Of a stretch of DNA of 64,000 nucleotides, positions 11,869-22,535 are shown one piece after another. Location: the NCBI GenBank assembly GCA_025766275.1, contig JAFKAC010000009.1, positions 1,302,001-1,366,000 on the forward strand, in the 5' to 3' direction. This stretch comes from Lactarius indigo. Taxonomy: Eukaryota; Basidiomycota; Agaricomycetes; Russulales; Russulaceae. A model generated the notes under the pieces. It did no database searches. It saw only the letters and a list, made by a program, of their open reading frames with translations, and was not told the origin of the DNA. The position numbers and the translations under genes were made by a program. Position 1 is the first letter of the stretch. The number at the start of each line of letters is the position of its first letter.

Positions 11869-14031
11869 ATGACCTCGTCCTCTGCCGAGCGCGCCTCTTC
11901 TGCTACAATCGCACGTCTTCTCTCATGTCTTGTTACCGAATCTCTCGTTTGCGCTTTATTCCTTCCTCTCCAATACTCCGATTGTGTCGGCATCGGGGTC
12001 GTACTAAACGCTCCTGCATCAAACATACCCGCGACAGACTGCATATCTTATTCGGAGGGCGATATTCTTGCCATTATAGTACTCAAGCACATCCCAATAT
12101 TCAAGCACGGCTCGAGTAACCTACTTGGGAAAGAAGTTGGACTTTTGGACCCGTTGGACATGGCTCCTTTAGTATTGGTAACTAATACACACAAAGACGC
12201 ACACAAAGACTCGGACGAAAATGAGGAGGTACTGCTCTAAAAACTCAAATCAATTTCGCACTAAGTATATACAACGATCTCAGAGCGATCTGGTCTCGAG
12301 TATTCAGGAAGCCCTTTCCACTCCGGGATGGTCCATCTCGCCGACCACCACCATCAAGCAGATCAAAGATCCCTTGGTCCTTTGGGAAATGTTTGCATTG
12401 AGTATCGATCTAGATCCGGCCATGCGCTCTGATATCTCGGCCGAGCTTGCAAGTTCTGTGGAGTGGCAAGCCTACTCTTACGATCACCCGCCGAACCCGC
12501 CGACGCTCCTGTCTCCCAGCATCGACTGGGAGCAGTCAATTGTCGAGGGGCATCCCACCCACCCTGTAAGTATGTCCTCAGTGTGCGTCCGGAAATAATC
12601 CACCCACGATACTAGATGCACAAGACAAGACACTTCTTACCCCCTATTCCACCACTGACTCCAGGGAGCTACGATTTGTATACCCCACGTTTGCGCTTTG
12701 CCGTCCTTCCTCGAACAAGTTTACATGTCACAGGAGAGTTTGAGGTGCTCGTTCAACCAATTCTCGAAGGAGCAATGGAAAACGCAGGAAGGGCCTTCGA
12801 CGTACCAGAGAACCAAATCGTCGTGCCGGTACACGAGCTTCAGGTGTCGCATATACTCGACAAGTTCGAAGAAGCGACCATCTATCCGGAGGAGTTTAGT
12901 GTTCCTGCAAGCGCCCAGCAGAGTATCCGGTATTTGTTTTCGAGTGTATCGTTTTCGAGTAGTCTGTTTATTCGTCCAACTCAGCTCGGTGATTCTTCCA
13001 GAAATCCTACACGCGACGCATCTCAAACTCGGGGTTGGGATCAAACTGACGTCCGCGGTTCGCACGATATCACCCGCAAGCGCGTATGTCGGCCCTCGCT
13101 TCTCCGCACAAGTTGTTCCCGCACTACACTTTGACCCATCGTTACTTACTGTTGCGCGGGAACTGGCAAGTGTCGTGCACGTTGCGCCAGACAGCGATGT
13201 CGCGAGACATTGTGCTGCAATCGTACGCGAATGCCACGAGAACGGTAGTGAGGCCCGTGGGGAAAGGCTGATCGTCTGCACGAGTCTCGTCGAGCGCGGT
13301 CACGCGGGTACGGATGGTGTCACGCCGAGCGTCGTGAGAGTATTTGGGCTGGATACAGAGGAGAAGCGCGTCGAGTGGCTTGACAAGTGAAGCCCCCTAT
13401 TTTTCCCTGCTGGCGTCATCCGACCTCTCCCCGTAGATTTGTGCGCTTTTTCTTCGCCGCATTCCTGCCGCCGATGCTGGAAGACGGCGTTGCGTTCGAA
13501 GCGCACCCACAGAATACCGTCGCGCGCTTTTCCCTCACGCCCCCTCACGAACTTCGCGGTTTTGTGATCCGTGATTTTGGCGGGCTGCGCGTGCACCCGC
13601 CCACCCTTCTCAAGTCCACTGGCGTCACGCTAGACGTCATTCCAGGCCACTCTATCGTCGCTGACACCCTCGATGATGTCTACACGCGTATGTACCACAC
13701 CGTGTTCCACAATCACTTACAACAACTCGTGCGCGTGCTTGAGCTCCACTACAATGGCAAAGGATGGCAAGTAATACGCATGCGTCTTCGGGAGGCGATC
13801 CCGTCGGGTCATGCGCTGGAGAGGGCTTGGTTGAGTGAAGAGGTAAAGACACTTCCAGGAAAATGCTTCATGCGCATGCGCATGGTTGGGATGTATAGAC
13901 ACGTAAGTTCAGTTGCGTTCGATTCAAGATGATTCTTTGACGAACTTGTCCGTTGCAAGCATTTGCATGGACCTTTCCCTAACCTATTGCACTACACTGG
14001 TGTTGACGAGGAGAGCTTTGTCGTCGATTAG
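11869..14031 (+). CDS. NRPS-independent siderophore synthetase (IucA/IucC)
   Basis: Six exons (11869-12228, 12284-12565, 12616-12929, 12985-13386, 13437-13902, 13960-14031) encode 631 residues with matching phases. The IucA/IucC family couples a carboxylic acid such as citrate to amines or alcohols through an acyl-adenylate, building hydroxamate or carboxylate siderophores in the cytosol. Family blocks seen are EGHPTHPMHKTR (a nucleotide-binding signature of NIS synthetases), HLKLGVGIKLTSAVRTISP, the His/Asn-rich HNHLQQLVRVLELHYNG and a C-terminal FhuF-like part ending HLHGPFPNLLHYTG. No truncation is visible. The gene sits just downstream of a Zn2Cys6 factor and has an inverted pair of iron-GATA consensus sites in its short promoter, so repression under iron-replete conditions is likely. 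Confidence 0.9.
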
Positions 14032-14123
14032 AAGGTTATAACTCAGATTGTCTGGTCTTCTTGTGAGCTCCTGTCGGGTACGCGGGGTTTCCTTCAGATT
14101 AACCTTTTCATGGGAATGGGCTT

Positions 14124-14288
14124 CGAAGACGAGGCCGGCGATATCTACCGGACGGGTGGGTGTAGTCCCCACGTTTCTCCTTAGTCCAACACAGGACCTG
14201 TGAACGTATAGCATGGCAAAGCTCTCAGACAGAACTCGGGGGAACCTCGGGAAAGAAGTGACGGGTTAAAAGCTCCAAAAGCGAAGAA
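14124..14288 (+). repeat. Direct repeat, first copy
   Basis: It matches 15048-15213 with scattered differences. Shared words are cgaaga, gtgtagt and agaactcggggg, then gaaagaagtgacgggttaaa. No terminal repeats or target duplications were seen. Confidence 0.65.
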
Positions 14289-15047
14289 AGAACTTGGGCG
14301 ACAAGAACGGTAATTACCATTACGCTGCACCCCCGCTCGTGCTGGCCCAAAGGTCACCACAGAAATATATATACTGTAGGCACCGTAGGATCCCTGTTCT
14401 AGGTCATTCAAGCCACCATGTTGTGGGTGCGACTGCCTCGGGAAAGTCCACGAAGATATCATAACTTGTTGGAACATCAAGGGCGAAGTATTAAACTACT
14501 GAAATTTTAAGCAGCACTGGTTTGACTTATGGCGCCACCCTGTCCAACGACTGCCTGCCCCGATCAGCGTCATCTCCTTCACAGGGGACATACTTACTAT
14601 TGAAGCTTGAAGGGTTGTCAATGCCGCCTTGGACGACATATCATATTTGCCGCGTCCCCCTGACATTTTTCTCAGAGTCCCCCTTCACTTGCTCAGGACT
14701 CTAAGAATCGATTTGGTGAGGTGGATTCAGACTGAACACTGCAAGGAACCCGGTCCCAATTAGAGAAACTCACATTGAACCCACTTGTAAATAAGTACAT
14801 ACTGTTCTGTAAACCCTTGAAAGAATTCCGAAGTCCTCTATTGTAGCGCTCTTGATTCTTGTAGTACTTAAGGAACTTTCATGTACCTACCAGAGCTCTA
14901 AGCTCGACCTACTGTGCTCAGCCGCAGTAGCTTTCTCGTATACACGTCTTTGGCTTCACGAACATCGATCCCGAACGACCTCGCTTTTCCCGGCTTGTCT
15001 TGTGCATCATCCGAGTCGCTCCGCCGTCTTGTTGTCGGCAATCGGTA

Positions 15048-15213
15048 CGAAGACAAGGCCGGCCCGGGCAATATTTATCGGATGGGCGAGTGTAGTCGCC
15101 ACGTTTCTTATTTCTCTAGCACAAGATATGTGAATACATGTGGCAAAGTTCGGAGACAGAACTCGGGGGAGCCTCGAGAAAGAAGTGACGGGTTAAACTC
15201 TAAAAGCGAAGCG
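15048..15213 (+). repeat. Direct repeat, second copy
   Basis: This is the second copy of 14124-14288, about 760 bp downstream and in the same orientation. Confidence 0.65.
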
Positions 15214-15530
15214 AGATGGATACCTGAGCGACAACTCCTCAACAGTCCCGAATTTCAACAACTGATGTTATGATGCTTGTTAAAGATGTCCGCACCAAAC
15301 CCAATGTCTCAACATGACATAACTTAATGCTCGACGAACTTTGACACGACTCAGTCCTTCAAAATATCGATGCAATTCCCAATTTGTGACCCTCGTCACC
15401 GCTGCCTCCGCTCCTATTGTACCACTTCTCGCCATCCTAGGCTTGACATATGTCTTCGTGCGATGGCTTTCAGCGACCGTTTTTGAAAACGTGTACGCGC
15501 TGTTGCATCCTCACATTCTGATCTTATTGG

Positions 15531-17464
15531 CTATGATTCACCATCGAGACCAGAACTGTTACCGTGAGTGCTCGTAGCCACCCAGAGGTTTGTGGATACC
15601 TCAAGAGGAGTAACGGGTTCTGTTGAAGGGCCCATGTCGGATGTTAGCGCGGTAGGACCCGCGTTACCCACGACGTCCACGCGATTAGGATCCCTCGCAC
15701 TGGCACCGCGCTTACTGCGCGTGCGATCACGCCTTTTGGTGCCACTTTGACCAATTGTGCGCACTATCGCAGGTGGACGACCTCCTAGTGCCCCCCCGCT
15801 AACAGACGCGGAGTTGCCAGCACCAGCGACGAGGAAACGTCCCACGCCCGATATCTCGCGAGCTGACGTCGAGAACTGGCCCACCTGGAACCCGCTGCCC
15901 GGACTATTTCCCATCGAGTCAGGCAAGAAACCGAGGCCAATGGGCCGTACATTCCCAGGAATAGGCTTGCTATTTGACGCGCGATTACGGCCGGAGCCGT
16001 CTCGAGGCACCGAGGACGAAGTATCTCTAGGTTCGAGCCCAAGCACGTCGAGTGGTGGGAGACTATCCGGCTTCTCCTTGCAAATATTCATGAACTGTAA
16101 CAAGAAGTCGCGATCATACCTACCACGGGAAAGATTTTAGATTAAATGGGATGTCAAAAGCGGAAAGTCAAGCGGAAAGTACGCACCGGAACTTGCCATT
16201 CTGAGTGTTGACATTGAGCTCAACTTTAGGGCTTTTAACACCTTCTGGGTAAGTAATGCGACTGAGGTCTTCGATGTGCCGTGCAGTGGCGAGTGCAGAA
16301 GGTAAAGCGTGGAGGATGATGCTGGAACCCGTACTCTGGAGCACCGAGATCATGCTGGAGTTTGACGCTGTTCCTGACATAAACGAATCACGGCTCTTGG
16401 GGTCACCCTTCTTGCAATTAGAGGCACTAGTTGAAGTGATGGTCGTTGGCATAGCTTTGTCAATCTCTCCGAATTGTGATAGATCGATCGCTTTGGGTTG
16501 CGCGGCGGCTCCTGCGACGGACCACCCATCAGGATGTGGTACCCCACTCGTTGAGCTCGCCAGTGAGATGTCGTTACCCACGGCATGAGCGCGCACCCCA
16601 AATTGCATCGCCTCTACCCGGCGTGAAATTTCGGCTGCTCTCACTCCAGTTTGAGTACGGATGTCTTTGCGTACGGTGGCTACGAGCACGACATCCTCTT
16701 CATTCATTCGGCCAACTTCGTCCAGGCTAAGAGGCGCCGCCCTTTTGCACAGCGCAGTTAAAGCAGGAACAACCCAATGGTCCACTGCGTATGTACGAGC
16801 GAGGATAAGCCGGTCGCATGGGGTCGGTGGCTTGATCGACTTCAACGCCAACTCGCGAAGTGGAGCGAAGCCCCAGCGCGTGGAAAGGTGGAGAACCGAT
16901 TGCCATTGTTCGTACGAAATGTCGTGCTGTTCAAAACTTCTAGATGTATACATCTTGATAAACGGAAAATAGGAGAAGGTGTTGAGAACTTACTCGGGAT
17001 ACAAGACAGAAAGAAAGGCTTCGAAGTCCTCACATTTGACGTCCCCAAGCGATACGATGGTCGATAAAGCCTCATGGTCACGTACTCCAAGCTGAGAAAA
17101 TCGTGTTGAAAAATACGTAGAATCGCGAGAGAATAGATGACGGTGGACACAGTAAAGAAAACCATTGACCTGTGACTTCCTCAGCACATTGGGGACATAT
17201 GCTATATACATGACGCACCAAAAATGTGACATCGCCATCCATGAAGTATTTGCTATGTCGTAGGAAAGAATCATCGCTTTGGTGGAGTGAGCCAGCTGGT
17301 TTCTCACTCTCACCGGACCCCCTCCCTAGAAAGCTCGTGGGTCTGGCTCCAGACCCAGTATGACGAGTCTCAGAGGGGTAAATGGAAACCACCTGAGAGT
17401 AAAGACTCACACGAAACAGCAGGGATAACACCCGTACTCGATACAAGAGAAGAGATACTGTCAT
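15531..17464 (-). CDS. BTB/POZ protein fused to an eIF4G-like eIF4E-binding region
   Basis: Four exons (17464-17219, 17169-16994, 16939-16187, 16119-15531) give about 587 residues. The start is uncertain because exon 1 is open from an ATG at 17464. Residues about 74-160 form a BTB/POZ domain (DGDVTFLV, VHRHLFSRDSTYFSTRF, LSVLYPE), a dimerisation fold that often recruits CUL3. The helical part after it (LHLSTRWGFAPLRELAL) is usual for the basidiomycete BTB family. From about residue 350 the protein changes. It has ALPSALATARHIEDL, YPEGVKSPKVELNVN, then FRYDRDFLLQFMNICKEKP, which contains the canonical eIF4E-binding motif YxxxxL-hydrophobic (YDRDFLL). A low-complexity RTRSKRG / PLEVSTNLWVATS tail follows. 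In fungal eIF4G this segment lies just before the MIF4G domain, which is absent here. Intron 3 splits the codon before the motif Tyr. I read it as a chimera. Expression is untested. Confidence 0.8.
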
Positions 17465-18046
17465 CGTTCTCTCCCCAAGAGATTATACGAGGTGTCATAA
17501 CAGTAATGTTGTTATCACTGGCAAGGTTGTTATCTGATCCTAGTCAATAAGGATTTTATGCAACATCGTGTTGGCGCTCGTGTTACGTCTTTATTCATGA
17601 GGGACGTTCATGTTCCAAAATTATCGTGTTAGTATGGACGCAAATTTCAAAGATCGCAACAGATTACCCTCTTCCCGTCGTCTCTTCTGCCCCCCAAAAA
17701 ATAGCAGGTGTAGTTGGCCCAGACCCCAGGTCCAGGCGGTCTCGGCAGTGCCACATGGTTCTGTTAGATGTACTAGAATACGTCACCAAGATCATCTAAT
17801 ATAATGGCGATGTAATGCACGCGATAGAAGTACGAAAGGTAATCTCACCTTGCGCCCAGGGAGTGCGGAGAGCCCGGTCTGGGTTCCCGGCCCGGCTGGC
17901 ATAAATTGAGGAGGGCAGTAGGAGGGCCCAACATGACCAACGCGTCACTCCAAAGCAAAACAGAAGAGTCAATTGCTAGTAGATATACATGAGAAGTTGC
18001 TACAAAACCATGGTCTCCTTTTTTTCTGGATCCAGTCGCGAGTGCG
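17465..18046. other. Intergenic region, nothing recognised
   Basis: About 580 bp between the BTB chimera (5' side) and the 3' end of the 2OG oxygenase. I see no conserved reading frame, repeat or RNA gene. Confidence 0.4.
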
Positions 18047-19603
18047 CTAATTATAGTGCGTAACCCGCACGCCATTAACGACCTCGTACTCAGTCCCATC
18101 TTCCGCCCGCTCTAGCTGAGTGACGCCATACGTTGATGCCCTGTTCTTACGCCATGTTTCCTGTACAGGCGGAACTCCAATAATAGACTTGTTGATGCCC
18201 TCACGCTGCACGACTGGACTGTTAAGCAGCGGTGCAATACGAACGTCGTCGGCCATGTAATGGAAGTAATACAAACCAAGCCTCCGGTAACCGTCCTGGT
18301 CAGATGGTGGCTTGATAACACGGTGTACTGCGGACTTGTAATAACCGCCTGACAGGTACTCTGTCGTGTCGCCGCAATTTACGACCTATGACACGATATC
18401 AAGAGAGAGAGAGGAAGAACTGTTCACTGTAACTCACGAGTGCATTTTCGACATGCCTAACATAACGCCATTGGCCATCCCAGTCTTTGATTTGCAAAGC
18501 AGTCACAGGTTGACTCCAAATCGCCGTAAAGCTCGTGTGGTCTACAATATTTGTGAGTCGGAAGAGACAGCGCGACATGCAACAGTTACCAGCATGACCC
18601 TTCATCCAAACGTTGTCTGTTTTATCCTCCTCTTCCTGGGAGCGGGGATTGCTAAGTCGATGACGTCAACTCTCAGGGACAGACGGTGTTTGTAAATGAC
18701 ATCATACTAGAGCATAAATCGCCCTGGAAAAGTGATGAACGGATGACAGTGGGTATGAATCGAGTGTACTTACAGAACGAGTGGTTGGTCTCGTTAAAGG
18801 GATGTAAGTCAGGTAGTGTATTTTCCGGGAGCTCGAGGCCCAGCGACAGAAGCCTGCGTTGTGATAAGAATATATAATCAGAGAGCTTTGAAATTTTGAA
18901 CTGACTTTTGCACCTCGTTCAGGACTCCGCGATGAGTGAACTCGACGATCCTCTGAACTTCAGGCAAGAACGGACGAAGTACATTCGGGTGTTCTCGGCG
19001 AGAGACGTCTCGGGGAACTAGTGTATTTCAGTGAATGTTGACTCAGATTCTGTAGCAGTCTCTCACAGTTATAGTGCTCGATCCTATCCTTGACTCCGTT
19101 GGCAATATGCTGATCGGGGGTCAGGACCGTACTAAGGCGCAATCGGATTGCGCCACGTACCCAATACTGGGGAAGTTTATAGCCTAAGTACTCCCCGGTT
19201 TCCTTTATCCGGGCTCGATAGCGGATTTTTTCCTCCTCGCTGACATCGTCAAAAGCAAGAGCCGCAATATCGACCATTCGATCGACCTACATAAACGCTG
19301 TTACCTGGTGGCCCATGGTCATAACGAACTATTACCTACAATTGCTTTATCGAGGCCATGATTGATCACATAGAAGAACCCTTGTCTGTGAGTGGCATCA
19401 CGCGCCAGTCGCACCTGCTCGGCGCGACCCTCTGGTGTCTTAGCCTTAGCAAGGTCAATAAACGTCAGATCGGCCCAGTCAACTAGCCAGGCATCAGCGC
19501 CCATAGAGATGGTGAGTGGCTGACTTTGCTTACTGTCTTCCTTCGTGACTGGTGCAGGGACCCAGCGTCTGACGGGGGGAAGGTTCGAAATGTTGGTAGG
19601 CAT
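18047..19603 (-). CDS. 2-oxoglutarate/Fe(II) oxygenase, isopenicillin N synthase-like
   Basis: Nine exons (19603-19340, 19286-19161, 19109-19067, 19017-18906, 18853-18774, 18723-18708, 18651-18590, 18541-18438, 18385-18047) encode 381 residues, with all phases consistent. Exon 6 is a 16-nt micro-exon. The N-terminal DIOX_N domain has ARDATHRQGFFYVINHGLD. The C-terminal 2OG-FeII_Oxy jelly roll has WMKGHADHTSFTAIWSQPV, giving the His-x-Asp iron ligands (HAD), and SAVHRVIKPPSDQ with the distal His. The 2OG-binding Arg is probably in GYRRLGLYYF. Proteins of this group oxidise small molecules in secondary metabolism or detoxification; the substrate is unknown. A TATA-like box stands 74 bp upstream. 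Confidence 0.9.
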
Positions 19604-20406
19604 AAAGTTATCGGTAGAACCACACGTGGTGAGAGAATGTAAGTTCGCTTGAATGACGTCCCTCTCCTCAGTTCTGCTTTATAGGATTCCGTACGGAGGG
19701 AAAAAAGACCCGGATCGGATCCAGAGGGGTAAATGGGACCGTGTCACCAAACTACTGTGTGCGGAATAACTGTTCCGAAGAAGTAATATTGCAGCCAAAT
19801 AAGACATCAAGGTGGAGATGGAATGAACGACATTGTGGTCAGGGGGGACGTATACGTGGAGGAGAGGGCATCGCAGACGCTTACGGCGCTTCGGGGTTCC
19901 GGTTAGTTTCCGAGATAGACGCAGGACCAGATTCGGGTTCAATGGCAGCCTCATGTCACCAGCGCGCACGAAATGTAGCCTCGCCACTGATGGAAGCCTA
20001 GGACTCTAGTTGATGACCCCTGACACATACATTCAGCCAGAAGGTGGAATCAGTGCCGATATGACAACCTTCGAGAAAACTAAAAAAAAAAAAAAAACTT
20101 TTGGGACGCCGAGTGAAAGAGAAAAAGGCGAAAGCCATGCGGGTAAAGTTGGACCCGGGTGCCGTTCAACTTGGCGAGTAGCAAGCGCGACAGTGTCGTC
20201 AGATCGCATAGAATTTTTCATAGTTCATTGACATGCCGGGTGGATTTGGTCAATCAAAGCCGACTTTGACTTTGACAAAGTGACCAAATGAATTGTTGCG
20301 GGTCGGCAATGTTAAATAGGCGGACCGGAACCCGTCATTGACAGATGCCTGGACAGATGTTCAAGTTCAACGTTCAACCATCAGGTTACCGTCACGGAGA
20401 CATCAT
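19604..20406. other. Divergent intergenic region
   Basis: About 800 bp between the divergent 2OG oxygenase and DENN genes. It contains a poly(A) run near 20082-20097 and one TATA-like box. The frames present match nothing I recognise. Confidence 0.4.
19677..19683 (-). promoter_or_regulatory. TATA-like box of the 2OG oxygenase gene
   Basis: On the minus strand the sequence reads TATAAAG, 74 bp before the ATG at 19603. Confidence 0.4.
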
Positions 20407-22535
20407 ATGGAGAATAGCGCAGACCCTGGACCCTCGAGTAGCGTCCCTGCTCATCTCGTAGCTTTTGAGAGGGTGGGTACTCACTCGGGTACAAACCAGA
20501 CTCTCGATCTGCGCCATGGCTCGGTGTCGTCTCCAGACTTGCAGATCAAGCCATTGATTCCTGCCCTGGGAATAGCCGATGTTAGCGTTTCTCGAACAAG
20601 GACACTCCCTTTAAGATCTCCAAAGCGTAGTCCAACTGGCGTGCCAACGATCCAAGGCGTTACATTTGACGTTGAAAATCTTGAGCGCTTGCGGCGCTGG
20701 ATTCTGGGGTTGGCCATAGGCAATTGTTATTTGCTGGTCCAGCTGTGTGCTTTGTGTGCTTATTCATTAATTTCAGTTGATTTTGACCTTGAGCAGGGTC
20801 CTTCGCTGACCTGCATATTTCCGCTGTTCCCATTATACCCATTTGAGGCCGAGAATATGTTCGTTCTTTTTTTTTTTTTTTCTGTTCGTGTTTGTTGAAA
20901 TCGAACCTGAATTAGTGCCTTCTCGGCGTTTCCTGATTCGACAATATTCAAGGAAGGTTCAGAGATCCATTCGTTTCGCATTCGAGAACAGGTTCTGAAG
21001 ACCAATCAAGACGGTTCCTCGTCGTTTGATGGCCGGCGTGCGCCTTCTCCGGACGGCTTCGTGTACGGCTTTTCTCATTTCAATCAAGAAAAAAGCTCCA
21101 CTTCCAAACGCGGGTATTCTCAGGTATTGTCACCAGACCGTACAATGACTTCTTCTTACCCACGTCGCTCCAGAGGTGTATCGTGGTGTTAACGCAGCAT
21201 CCATTCCCAGCACTCTTCTGTGCCTTGCTCGACAAACTGGGGCCCCTTTATCACAATCACGGAGATCCAATATTGGAGGTCGCGTCGCACAATATAGCAA
21301 AATGGTAAATGTCGACGTTCACAACGTATAATTCAGAATTATTTCACATCGGAATTTAGGCCTTCGCCAACCCCCGGGACCACTACCGAGCTTGGTTTTC
21401 TGGGCGCAGTCCTGCATGTCGAACTTCCCGGAGACGTGGACGAGCAGCAGCTAGGCACCAGCGAACAACCGCAGCCACGAATAGACCAAGATTGGCACGT
21501 ACGTCCCAAATGTAAATTTTCCGTCACAGTGTCGTAATTAGGACCCAGCTTCTTGCGGGTTCTCCTCCGTTGGCTGCACCAAGTGCAATCCACATTTTCG
21601 AGGCGTCGTTATCTCACCTTTGGTCTATCTGGGAGTGCCTTGTTTTATGTGAACCCATCCTTATATTCGGGCAGTCCCCTGCATGGACAAGCAAGGCAAT
21701 ATGGTGGATGCGCGACGTGTTCAGACCTGTGAGAACATTCTTTGTGTCAGATACCTAGGATGCAGACCGTCGGCACGTCGCGTAGATCCCATGGCCCGGG
21801 GACTTCCGCCCCTATTTCACTATCCATGATAGAGAGCATACAGCTCTGGTGAATGACAGGAGACCAAAAGCGGGTCTACTCCTCGGAGTTACAAACCCTT
21901 TTTACGAGAAAGCATGCAGTCATTGGCCGCATGTTCTCACCCTCGGCGGAAAGTCCAGGCGAGTGGCATCAGCTCCTCGCGCCCCTCCCCCGTCATTCCG
22001 ACTGTTGTTATAGCCGCCAGAGCCCACCAACTCGTTCCGCTGGTCCGGAACCGGGGTGGAAGACCAAGACTCACAATCGCTATACGTCTAAAGATCGTCA
22101 GCTCCTCCAGCAGTTGGAAGCCGTGGCGGGAGGTGGGAACACAAAAGCATGTGGGTTAGGCTTCCATGCATGCTTTGTGGCTGTCTGACGCTCTACCTCT
22201 CAGTGGAGGAAGCTTCGTTCGGCCTCCGTCGGCACTTTTCTTCTCGCTCGGCAGCTTTGTTGGTCCCCCTTAATCGCTATTTGAATACCCTCATTCCTCG
22301 ACCCTCCGAGGTCAGCAGAGCCACGACGGACTTACGCCTTAAGCCCTTCAATAACGCAAATTTCTTTACTTCGCTCAAAGCGCATGGAGCAGCGCTACCG
22401 TTCAGATCAAGTACGAAACAGCGTGAGTTCTACGAGCGTTGGCTCCGTACGCCAGCGTTTGGGCTGTGGCTTGCGAAGCAGGAAGACGTCGTTGGACGTA
22501 CACTAGAAAACGCGCGGTTCACGGAAGCACGGTGA
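20407..22535 (+). CDS. DENN-domain protein, DENND6-like Rab GEF
   Basis: Nine proposed exons (20407-20719, 20777-20858, 20916-21123, 21174-21304, 21360-21498, 21549-21728, 21786-21952, 22014-22150, 22204-22535) give 562 residues. The order RRWILGLAI / VDFDLEQGP / IFP / ENIAFSAFPDS, then HSFRIR and YGFSHF, is the uDENN start of the DENND6 (FAM116) family. VVLTQHPFPALF and LWSIWECLVLCEPILIFG follow in the cDENN part. These proteins activate Rab GTPases at endosomal membranes. Intron 1 probably uses a GC donor at 20720, which restores AIVDFDLE. A GT donor at 20726 is also in frame. Between 21952 and 22014 the frame changes. I explain this with a 61-nt GTCCAG-TATAG intron, but an indel in a C-rich run would look the same, and the gene would then be broken. 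Confidence 0.75.

Larger units (their letters stand above)
14032..15530. other. Intergenic region with an internal direct repeat
   Basis: About 1.5 kb with no gene I can support. It contains the diverged direct repeat at 14124-14288 and 15048-15213. A reading frame at 15341-15577 encodes a hydrophobic peptide but uses a non-ATG start and matches no family I know. Confidence 0.4.
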
